Of a stretch of DNA of 64,000 nucleotides, positions 44,902 to 54,189 are shown piece after piece. This DNA is from Macrophomina tecta (Eukaryota > Ascomycota > Dothideomycetes > Botryosphaeriales > Botryosphaeriaceae), in NCBI GenBank assembly GCA_024180945.1, contig JAKSGN010000037.1:2733501-2797500 (forward strand), read 5' to 3'. Numbering within the stretch: the stretch's first letter is position 1; every line of letters starts with the position of its first letter. A program made the translations under genes and the position numbers. The notes under the pieces are model-generated. The model worked only from the letters and a program-made list of their open reading frames with translations. It did not search any database and had not been told where the DNA came from.

Positions 44902-45197
44902 AATCACAGCATCCTGGCCTTCCATTGCACTCTTGACGGAGTATACGTCTGTATAGTCTGCTTTAAAGACAGGCACGCCTTCGGGGAATGTCGAGTTTGA
45001 TTCCTTGCGTGTCAGAACGCTGACATTGTAGGGAGAGTCTCGGAATGCTTTAAGGACAGGAACGCCGAGATTTCCACTCGCCTGTAACATGTGACGGTCA
45101 GCAAGCAGCTTGCGGTATATTGACGGTAAGAAGGATGCGGCGCAGGGAGAGCGACGAAACGTACACCAATAAGTAGGACGTTCTTCAGCGGGGCCAT

Positions 45198-46700
45198 TGT
45201 CGATAGGATCAAATGCCTGAGCGACGCTAAGTGGCCAAACAACAAATGGCAGTCAATATTAGAATAAGGAAGCAGATGAGGCCAATGTGACGTGTTACGT
45301 TCCAAAGATCCTTTACTATTAATACTTATATGCGAGCCCACTAGCCTGAAGAGAGCATTATCTCGCGATTTTAGGATTACTATTCCTTACTAAGAGAGCA
45401 GTCGCCGCTGAGTTCCGACTGGGGATTCCAGGATCAAGAAGCGAGATTAGCGGTCGCAGCTCTCAATCCTGCACACCACGGGTTGTTTGAAGTCGATCTC
45501 AAACTCACTGTAGAGTGGAGAGTTGAGGCGTCTACAGCCCTCGGACGGTGACCGTAATGTTTAGTTCCTTTCAATCTGGCCCGAATTGTGACGTTGTCTA
45601 GGTATGAGGATATAACTGAGTGATTACTTATCGAGTCTAAGATGCTAAAGACCATGACCACTTTAGACTAGCGGACCCAATTTTTCGCACCATCTTTGCC
45701 CCGAATGGTTCTACGTCACTTGCGTGGTGGCAACTAGGTGAATATTTATCCCATGAGCATCCATACTCGAAACAAGGGATGGCACTTTTATAAAGCTACC
45801 CCAAACTCATGACTGCGGCTAACCGTAATGGCCGGCTCGGCCTCTAAGGATCCGAATACTAAGTGGAGAAGTAAGCCATATTGGATTTCATCTTGAGAAG
45901 GCACAAGGAGATAGACCAGACGCGGAGGGCGATTAACGCGACGGAGCACTGCGCGCGAAGACGGTACTACCAATGGCGTCCAAATTCTATCTTTGAAGCC
46001 AACTGTCGAAGTTGATCACAAGGATCAACGCTATCTTAGGAGCGTGGTTCATGGACAAGTAGGAAAGTGTATACAATCTGTAGGCTCAGGTTTCCCATGC
46101 TACTGAGCGGGTCGGCTCAGTGAAGATGACTCGCTCAACTGTCTTGGCGTTTGAGCGGGTGCGTCTCACTGATAGCGGGGGTCACGTCGATGATGATGAT
46201 GATGATTCATACGCCCCGTCGGCCTCTACGGGCCATAGGGAAGAGCTAGCGCTGAGCAGAAGTTTACCTACACTGCTTCCCGGTTCATTCAAAGCCCTCA
46301 CTACCAAAACAGAACATAAGAAAGCTACGTCGGGCGCAAGAAACGTGAAATCTGAAGAGGTGATGGGGCGCGCAAGGATGTTGTGAGGCTTGGCAGACTT
46401 CGACGAGGATCCCTTGTCTATGCCACAGGAGACCCAGGTCGTTTCGGCTGATCCTTTGCTCCCACATAGCCGGAGAAAATTACAGTTCTGATCCCTGCGC
46501 TATGAAATCCTAGTAACATGTCGGGGCTCGTCGGATGCGCTTGCCCACTACGCCCACGGTCGCGCTAGCGGGAAGGAAGCGCTATCGCAGTACCCTTCTT
46601 CGCACCTCCTTTTGTCGTAGTTCGTGCTTGTGGTTCCTCGCTCCTCACTGTGGTATCATCCATCAGAGAAAGGGTTTCCGGTCAATTTATCTAGTGAGTG
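45198..46700. other. Mostly gene-free part of the inverted segment
   Basis: Contains a small plus-strand frame (46126-46386) with a GAT microsatellite encoding a run of aspartates at 46183-46206. No family is recognised and it may not be a gene. Confidence 0.35.
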
Positions 46701-46706
46701 CTTATA

Positions 46707-47015
46707 TGTCGAACTGTGGGGGGCTCAGGCCATGAACTGTGTGAGGTCAGAAGAAAAAACTGAATTTCTTTCTGTGTGTTTCTGCCTGTCTCCCAAGAGG
46801 AAGGCCGGTAGGCTTGCTTATATATGTGAGTGATAGCTACATAACCGAGGATACCAAAGATCCGAGAAAGAGTGCCGATGCGGGGTTGGACACTAAGGAG
46901 TGTTGTTGCCTAAAGGATAGAATATTCGAGATAAAGGAGATGCCTGAGGTAGTAAGGCAAGAAAGTCTGACATCAAAAAAGGAGTGTTGCCTAAAACAGG
47001 GGATTTTGGTTGACA
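46707..47015 (-). repeat. Solo LTR, family 4, copy 2
   Basis: 309 bp, reverse orientation of copy 1, with the same conceptual peptide over more than 60 codons. Flanks are TTATA and CTATC on the plus strand. Confidence 0.85.
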
Positions 47016-47089
47016 CTATCCTATTGGTTAAGCCGGAGGAAATGTCATGTGATAATGCGCCCATTTCGCGTTAGGCCTTCATCAGCAGC

Positions 47090-47200
47090 AGCGCCTTGTT
47101 TAGCGCCTCAAGCAGCGCCTCAATCAGTGCCTCAGGCAGCACCTCAAGCAACGCCTCGAGCAGCACCTCCAGCAGCGTGTCAAGTAGCACCTCCAGCAAA
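47090..47200. repeat. 15-bp tandem repeat
   Basis: About seven degenerate units of AGCAGCGCCTCA(A/G)… encode Pro-Gln-Ala-Ala-like repeats in one frame. It lies in otherwise gene-free sequence. Confidence 0.6.
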
Positions 47201-48236
47201 CTAACGTACGCATGCAAGTCGCTTGCTACGTAACGTAGAAGGATTCCCTATCTCGCCGGGGTAACTTTGGTGGATTCGACTATCCCAATCCACCAACGTA
47301 ACATATTAAACAATAACTGTTCGGATAGAGATTCTGTGCTTTATAAAGTCCAGTGTTATAAAGTTATTATTCGCATGGCAGGTCAACACAATGATATAAA
47401 TGCATGCAGAGAGTTTAACGTAAAGAGAAATCGCGAAGCCGAGAAGCACTAGGATGGGTTAGAAGAGGCTCGGAAAGTAAAGGGGAACATAAACTGGTTT
47501 ATTATAAAGCTTATGCCCACGATGCTCTAAGTATTCATTAGGAAAATCCTCGGGCAGCTTTAAGCGGCTTAAACCGGCTTGAAGTGTAGTTCCGTTGTAA
47601 GGGGATGTCTTCTATTATTACTACCTCTTCTTCGCGTTCTTAGTAGCGTGCGAGCTTAAGGTAGCGTATACGCTTAAGGTTAGGTCCGTGCCTCCTGCGC
47701 AATCTGCGCGTTCTGCGCCTTTTACCTAACCCTTCTTGTGGTCAGTGTATTTATTGGCGTAACTCGACTCTTCGCAACCACAACGTTCTATAATACAACG
47801 CCCTACAACGAATACTCCGCCAGCATATTCCCGCGTGAAAAATCATAAATTTGTTTGAGAATTGAAGCTCCGTCTGGTGTTCCGTGAAGGCCGTTAGGAA
47901 ACGAAGTAAATAAAGATTCGACTAGGTTCTAGATACAAGGAGAAGCAGCTAAGGAAAGAAAAGAGATCGAAGGGAAAGAGGGATTTAAATAGAGGGGGAA
48001 CGCACTAAGAGAAATACGAGTAAGACCTATAAGTGTCGTACGTATCGGCATAAGCCGTAACAAAAGCCGCGCATAGAGTCATGCCTGCGCAGGCGTGAGT
48101 CTGTTGCTATACCCTTTGCGCAAAGAGAGCGGATAGCAGTTCCAAATGCCGCCGCCAGCCAGACGCATCTCTGCCTTCCGCTACATTCACAGAAGAAGGG
48201 AGAGATTCAAGTGTCTCGTTTACCAGCACTTAGTTT
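47201..48236. other. Gene-free stretch
   Basis: No coding region was supported. Some phrases recur (TTAAGGTAGCGTATACGCTTAAGG forms a partial palindrome at 47657-47680), but no transposon was recognised. Confidence 0.3.
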
Positions 48237-48462
48237 TGTTGGATTGTGTTGAGTGAAGAGTAGTGAGGTCAGAAAAGAGTAGATTCTGCCTGTCTCCTGA
48301 GAGGGAGGTAGGTAGGCTTGCTTATATACATAAATGAGTGCTTGAATAACCGAGGAGAGTAGAAGCCGATATTGTTATCCGAAGCTTGTGAAGATGAGGA
48401 GTAGTGAGGAGGTGGCAAAGAGTAGATGCTGATCTGAGGCAGTAAGGCAAAATAGTCTGACA
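48237..48462 (-). repeat. Solo LTR, family 1, with 5-bp target duplication
   Basis: 226-bp TG…CA unit flanked by AGTTT on both sides (48232-48236 and 48463-48467). It is near-identical to the copy at 44004-44229. Confidence 0.88.
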
Positions 48463-48558
48463 AGTTTTGCAACAGTTGTCTTCAATTCACTTTTTCTCTA
48501 CAGAAGGGAAGTCCACATAGATCGCCCCGGTCGGCTGTGTGCATCTAACCCCCGGGTT

Positions 48559-49590
48559 TCAGAAAGCTCCGCTCTTTGCCACGAACTCCTTCCAGGTAGT
48601 CAGCTTATCCTCGAGGATGTCATGGCTTTGGCCCAAATCCTCGCCATTGTAGTAGCCCGGATTCTCAATGAACAGCTGATTCTCCACTAGCTCATCAGCC
48701 ATGAACTCTGGAACGAAGCTCTTGAACTGTTCGGTGGTGATCTGGACATAGTTGCTCTTCTTCCCCGTAACTTCCTCCAACTCGGCCATCATGCGCTTCG
48801 GGGTATAATAATCGGCGGCGCCGTACACACGAGCGCCCAAGAGGGCCTCACGGTTCTTGATAATGGACTTGACGAATTTTCCTGTCAGGCGCGCGGCTAG
48901 TAAGTATTTGCTCGTCGGAAGGTAGGACGTGATAGAAAGAGCCGCCCACCGGTATCTTCTGCAATGTCAATAAGCGGGAACTTCGCCGCATTACTAACTG
49001 GGATCGCAAGTGTGTACGATCCATCCTCGCCCTTCTGTATGCTTTGCACGAAATTGGTCATAAAGCAGCCAGGCAGGTAGAAAGTGGCCGGGATCCCCTT
49101 TTCCCGAATATATTCTTCAATGTCCGCCTTGCCGTCAAACTGCGGAACGTTCTTCAAGCGGCCACCCGTAGTCTTTGTGACATTTAGCAGAGAGGAAAAA
49201 ATGAGGTGCTTGACGTCCATGTCCTTGGCGACGTCGGCGGCGTTCTTGCCCTGCGTAATCTCCACTTCGGACTTGCCAGACTCCCAGTAGTTCGTGGCAA
49301 GGAAGACGGTGTGGGCGCCACGCAATGCATCCGCGAGCGAGGACTTTGAGCTCAGATCGGCCTGTTGTCTGTGAGTCTACCATGTAGCTTTCGGCAGTCG
49401 AGGTAGGGCAACTGACTTTCATCATTTCCACTCCCTTGGCCGCCAGTGCCTGGGCAGCAGGCTTGGTGGGATCACGTGTAATGCCCCGGATCCTAAACTG
49501 CTTGGATAGCACCGCATCGGCGAGGATGTGCCTGATGACTGAGCCTCCCTGGTTACCGGTGGCGCCGAAAACAGTAATGAGGTTAGACAT
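48559..49590 (-). CDS. NmrA/HSCARG-like NAD(P)-binding protein
   Basis: Exons 49590-49417, 49361-48950 and 48896-48559, with introns of 55 and 53 bp, total 924 nt and 307 aa, the usual size. The N-terminus MSNLITVFGATGNQGGSVI is the Rossmann GxxGxxG motif of NmrA-like proteins. Exon 2 gives ADLSSKSSLADALRGAHTVF and VKHLIFSSLLNVTK. Exon 3 contains YYTPKRMMAELEEVTGK and a C-terminal helical end. Such proteins sense NADP(H) or act as reductases. The first intron removes a misleading frame. No damage is seen. It sits just after a solo LTR, and is only distantly related to the broken NmrA-like gene at 43763-45197. Confidence 0.85.
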
Positions 49591-51339
49591 GGTGAATGGC
49601 CGATAGGTGGGTGTGTCTCGCGCAGAATGTGCTGGAAGTGTGCGGAGGTTGTGGATTGATATTGCCATATCAGTACCAATGCCCAGCTCTTATATAGAGC
49701 ATAACTGCTGGATCAATCACCTCCGCCGTTAATTGCTTGGCGTTATTCTTACATAATGCGTCGACCGGGCGCAGGTGTTGACGGAGTCGGCCACGGGACG
49801 GGTAGCGAAGAGGCATCATCCGTATCGCTTCATGTATTGGTCGCCCTGTTACGCCAGTCAGCCTTTGTATCGATTTACCTTTCTTACAGTCATCTACACG
49901 ATGTTCAAGTGCCCAGTAATAAACGAGTGCGCGGAGACCCTGATCTCCCAATGCACACGTATTCAATCCATTACTTGAATAACATGGATAAATGGTTCTG
50001 CGAAGCTGAAAAGATCACGTTCTACCTTGAAAGCGAATAGAAGATGCTATTGGTGTTGCTCTGTAAATTTACAGGCGCAAGCATTGGTTTTGCACTCTTG
50101 AATAATACCTTGGGCTTCAAAGTAGCCAAACAGATACGAGCAAGCCTAGCTATCAATGTGAATTCAAGTCATCGAATTACCATACCATGAAATTACGTAT
50201 AATCCTCTTTCAAGGATGTGCTTACCTTTCCTGATCCGCCGCACCGACGGCGGAAGTAAGAGAGCGCCGATTTTCCCTTTGCGCACCGCCCGAATTTTGG
50301 TTTCGTAAGCGGCGAGCGAGGACCGCGAAGCCCCGAGGTTACATAATCGTAAGCGGCGAATGAGGAGCGCGAAGCCCCGACGTTCCATAATCCAACGTTC
50401 TCAAATGCGAGGCTGACTCCTCCTAGCTCCACAGGGTAGACGAGCAGAAGTCCTCATACGAGTCAGGGGTCCTCCTGCTGCAGGAACCGACAAGATTGGT
50501 TGGCTCAAGCCGATCTACAAGGTACACAGTAAACAAAAAGAGTAAGCGGGGCGGCGTTATTCATTTCTACTGGCCAGGTGCCGCCCGTGCACTTGAGATC
50601 CTAGAATAACCCCAAGTTAAGTTTCAATCAAGCGCCGGAAAGGTTTACCCCAACAGTCGATTAATTGAAAGCTTAACCGAACGTCACCCTCTAACCATTC
50701 CCAAAGCTAATCACCCATAGCAGCGCAATTAAACCGATGTACGTCTGCCAAAACCGGCGTCAGACTACGAGGCCCGAAAGGGAACACAGTTTCGTAATGG
50801 TAGACGAGATATTGTCTATTAATCGAGGCATGAAATGTATTACGTTCTAGACCTCATAGTTTAGAACTGGGTTTGGCAAGTTTTTCCGGCGCTAGATTAT
50901 ATCGTAACTTTAGTCTAGGAAACTGCCGCAGAAAAGGCGCCAGCCCTCTGGAAACAGAAGCGAATTGGCTTCACGCTCGCGCTGAGGGAAAAGGTGTCCC
51001 CGAAAGAGCTCGGCCAATTAGCCAGTGTCGTTCCCGGTCTCTGACTCATGCGCGGCTTGTTTCTATGTGGCGCATTGGCGGCTAACCACACGGCCCGTCG
51101 AAAAGTAACGCTCGGCGGATCGGTAAGTCGGAAGAGCATTAGTAATGCACCAGGCCGTCCCGGCCGACACGGATCTGCCAGTCTCCGGCGAGGATAGAAC
51201 ACTCCCGATTGATAATTCCAGGGCAGGTATGCATACTGCTCGCATTCGTGCTATGCCGCCTATTCATATGCGCCGTCTCCCGCCCCGGTTAGGAGATGAG
51301 CGAATAGAACAATAATTACCACTGCCGTACGTCCTCATC
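49591..51339. other. Intergenic with a 42-bp duplicate
   Basis: 50305-50390 holds two copies of TAAGCGGCGAGCGAGGA…CGCGAAGCCCCGA…ACATAATC at a 42-bp spacing. No gene is supported elsewhere. Confidence 0.4.
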
Positions 51340-52332
51340 ATGGCGCCCTTCTTTCTCTCCGACATATTACGCATTCCGCCTCCCACGCTCACCGAAAAGA
51401 ACCTCCCCAGCCAAGCCGGCCGGGTCTTCATCGTCACTGGCGGCTACGACGGCATCGGCCTCAAGCTGTCGTCTATACTCTACTCCCACGACGGCACCGT
51501 CTACATCGCGGGTCGCAACCGCGCCAAGGGTACCGCCGCCATCGAGGCGGTGCGCGCCGAATTCCCCTCGTCCAAAGGCCGCCTCGAATTCATCCTCGTC
51601 GACTTCGCCGACCTTCGCACCATCAAGCCCGCCGCGGAGAGCTTCCTCGCCCGCGAGACTCGCCTCGATGTGCTGACCAACAACGCCGGCGTGGTCAACG
51701 TCCCCGTCGGCAGCGTCTCCACGCAAGGCCACGAGCTGCACATGGCCACCAACGTGCTGGGGCCCTTCCTCTTCACGAAGCTGCTGCTCCCCGTCCTGCG
51801 CGCCACCGCCGCAACTGCGCCGCCCGGCTCCGTCCGCGTCACCTGGGCCGCCAGCCTCTCCAGCGACATGGACTCGCCGCCCAACGGCATCACCTTCGAC
51901 GCCGACGGCTCGCCCGTGCGCCACGCCCAAGTGGCCGCCAACTACGCCCAGTCCAAGACCGCGAATATCTTCTTGGCCAGCGAGCTCGCGCGCAGGTTCC
52001 CGGCCGCCGAGACCCATATCATGACGAACGCCTGGCATCCGGGCATCCTGCGGACCAAGGCCGTGGGCGAGCAGCCGTGGCTGCTGCGCAAGCTGCTCGA
52101 CGCCACCATCTTCCACGAGCCCATCTATGGCGCGTATACCCTGCTTTATGCCGGCTGGGCCGAGGAGACCGGGCGGCCGGAGAACAATGGCAGGTACGTA
52201 GCGCCGTGGGGACGCCTCCGGCGGAATCGGAAGGACATAGAAGAGGCGAGAAAGAGCAAGGCAGAGGCTGGACCGGGGACGGCCGAGATGCTGTGGGAGT
52301 GGTGCGAGAGAGAGACGCGAGCGTTTGCTTAG
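51340..52332 (+). CDS. Short-chain dehydrogenase/reductase, WW-domain-oxidoreductase/retinol dehydrogenase type
   Basis: Single exon, 330 aa, from ATG 51340. It has TGGYDGIG at residues 33-40 (cofactor glycine motif), a basic GRNR at 65-68 that favours NADP, NNAG near 117-120, a catalytic serine in the AASLSS stretch, and YAQSK (Y202, K206). The C-terminal part with WHPGILRTK is typical of the classical SDRs of this branch in fungi. The reaction would be NAD(P)-dependent oxidation or reduction of an alcohol or ketone of unknown substrate. It is much richer in G+C than the surrounding sequence, a possible sign of different history or simply of a core gene among AT-rich repeats. Confidence 0.88.
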   Translation: MAPFFLSDILRIPPPTLTEKNLPSQAGRVFIVTGGYDGIGLKLSSILYSHDGTVYIAGRNRAKGTAAIEAVRAEFPSSKGRLEFILVDFADLRTIKPAAESFLARETRLDVLTNNAGVVNVPVGSVSTQGHELHMATNVLGPFLFTKLLLPVLRATAATAPPGSVRVTWAASLSSDMDSPPNGITFDADGSPVRHAQVAANYAQSKTANIFLASELARRFPAAETHIMTNAWHPGILRTKAVGEQPWLLRKLLDATIFHEPIYGAYTLLYAGWAEETGRPENNGRYVAPWGRLRRNRKDIEEARKSKAEAGPGTAEMLWEWCERETRAFA

Positions 52333-52924
52333 TCGTGCGTTCGGGGCTTCACGGATTGGGATCGGCGCGGAATGTCACCGCCAGGATATATGTGAAAGTC
52401 AGACTCTTCTTCATTTGCTCCTTGAATTATTTCCAGCGATTCCCAACGACGGATAGGCGAAGTACTCGTAGGCTGTAACCGGTTTAATACAACTAGGAAA
52501 AATGCTTCCACATAGCTACTTCGACGCATCTTATGCGCTCTGTGTCATAGTCCAAGGCTCCATCACAGATTCCTTTTATATGAGAGGCGTGATACAGACG
52601 TGCGTCGCAACCGGTTATTATGCCATCCAAAATCGCCCTGCGTATCGCACGAGGCATGTCCGTAGCCTTAACTCCTTATCCGACCCCTCACTCACGCCCT
52701 TTTACCTTGATCTCTCGATGATAAATCAATCAAACAAGCTCAGAAAGAGGGTTCCTGCGGTAGTTTTACAATACGAACAGCGATGCAATACCGCGCAGCC
52801 TAAAGAGAATGTCGGCATTTTTAATTACGAAAGCAAATTAATCGCAAATTGAGCGCATCATACCATCGATTTGTCAAGAGAATTCTATTAGCTTCGACTG
52901 TACGCTCCATGTCCCGGCCCTGCT
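52333..52924. other. Intergenic
   Basis: A short frame at 52502-52852 is not convincing. Nothing else was recognised. Confidence 0.35.
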
Positions 52925-53700
52925 ATTGTGTTTACAGACAATCAAGCGGCGCTCCGAGCCATAATCCACCCTGGTGATAATTCTGGACAGCAGACACTCG
53001 TACCGGGCATCTTAAAGTTGGTTAAGCTCTTGGGGGGGGGGGGGCAGGCGCTTCCTTCGATTGGCACTGGATCCCCGCTCACCAAGGCGTCCCCGGCAAC
53101 GAATCAGCAGATGCACTAGCAAAAGCAGCGGCACAGGAAGAGCGCACCGCGGAGGGTAGAGATCCGGCCATAGGACCGCGCACGCAAGAGAGCTGGATAG
53201 CGGTGCTCAGGCGATCTATTCATCAAACAGTGATGGAAGAGTAGAAGGAGCTCTGGCGAGAGAATGTACGTGGGCGTTTACTATATAAGGTGGTCCCCGA
53301 GCTAATAAGAAAGTCACTAGAGTTCTATCGCAGCACACCAAGGGCGCTAGGCTCGCTAATTGCATAGATAAATACCGGTAAGGTTAGCCTTCGGCACTTC
53401 TTCCACTAGGGAGAAGTGTCAGGCGTGATGTCCGGCGAATGCGAATGGGAGCCAGGACTACAGACAGTTAGCCACATGCTGTATACGTGTAGCAGATTTA
53501 ACGAGCTGAGGTTTACTTTCCGTACGCCGGATGAGACGGGCCGGAACCGATGAACGACAGATCTAAGAAAGCTGCTAAGCTAGCGCAGCGCAGGTATAGA
53601 GGCAGCAAAGTTCATAGTGGCAACTAGGCTTCTTTAGCGATTTAGAGTGATATTGTACTCACAGCATGAAGCTCGACACTGGAGGAAGGCGGAATAGTTT
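52925..53700 (+). pseudogene. Tad-like non-LTR retrotransposon relic (RNase H end)
   Basis: FTDNQAALRAI (52930-52962) is the first RNase H acidic motif. After a run of 11 G at 53032 the frame shifts, then reads HWIPAHQGVPGNESADALAK, the closing RNase H motif. Further on, ESWIAVLRRSIHQTV and a C-x-C … H-x3-C-like zinc knuckle follow among several stops (about 53240 to 53550). The element is dead and 5' truncated: the reverse transcriptase domain is not seen upstream. Confidence 0.7.
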
Positions 53701-54189
53701 ACAGAGATTTTTAGCGCTGCGGGAAGACCGTAGCGGCAAGAGACTTGTACATAGAGGTATGCAAAATAGATAGAGAGTAGGCTAACCTCCACTACCTCGT
53801 TTCGGCTCAAACGGGCCTAGTAGAGCCGGCCGCATGCCGCATAGCTGCCTTCGACGGCTGGGACAGTCTATGAATTCATCATCATCACCAGCCCCGTTTG
53901 CTTCCCTGTCCCATCCAATTCCGGCCCCTGTGGCGGCTGCTCCGTAATACTCCGATCATCATCATCATCATCATCATAATGCTTATGAAGCGTCTTCTGA
54001 GCTATTCTTCTCAGCCCCATGCTAAATAATTTGTCAATGAATAGTTAAAAGCAATATATTATGCTCAAAAGCGACGATATCTAAGGGTCACCACCTTGTT
54101 CGGAGAGCTTTATTTTTATAGTATCTACACGAATTGGCTTCCTCTTCAGTTGCAAATTGAAAGGGATCGGATATTTAATAAAAACTATA
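53701..54189. other. Spacer with CAT microsatellite
   Basis: 53956-53979 is a (CAT)n-like run. It is the 3' side of the ABC transporter gene. Confidence 0.5.

Larger units (their letters stand above)
43763..45197 (-). pseudogene. NmrA-like/isoflavone-reductase-like NAD(P)-binding protein, broken
   Basis: Exon 1 is ATG 45197 to 45165 (MAPLKNVLLIG). After an 83-bp intron, exon 2 begins at 45081 with ASGNLGVPVLKAF, completing the GxxGxxG dinucleotide-binding motif. Reading is interrupted at DAVI by a 231-bp insertion (44671-44901) and continues SMVGGFAAGDQQVFIDAALA to ISQKDILQ, where a 226-bp solo LTR (44004-44229) interrupts. The tail VIEKVDNRKWTIKHVA… ends at 43763. Dropping each insertion and one target duplication restores the frame both times. 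Family members are reductases or redox-sensing regulators; the substrate is unknown. An intact but distinct NmrA-like gene lies at 48559-49590. Confidence 0.75.
43515..46706. other. Segment inverted between two solo LTRs
   Basis: Copy 1 of the LTR is preceded by TATAA and followed by GATAG. Copy 2, read in the LTR direction, is preceded by GATAG and followed by TATAA. Turning this 3192-bp segment round restores a normal 5-bp duplication at each LTR. It contains the NmrA-like pseudogene and a small Asp-rich frame, and otherwise no gene. Confidence 0.75.

Noticed and set aside
43206..47015. A full-length LTR retrotransposon
   Set aside because: The two LTRs are in opposite orientation and no gag-pol sequence lies between them.
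43180..47074. Two identical 75-residue frames taken as paralogous small genes
   Set aside because: They lie within the two solo-LTR copies and are identical because the LTRs are.
51367..52116. 249-codon antisense frame
   Set aside because: It is a shadow of the GC-rich SDR gene, glycine-rich with no motif.
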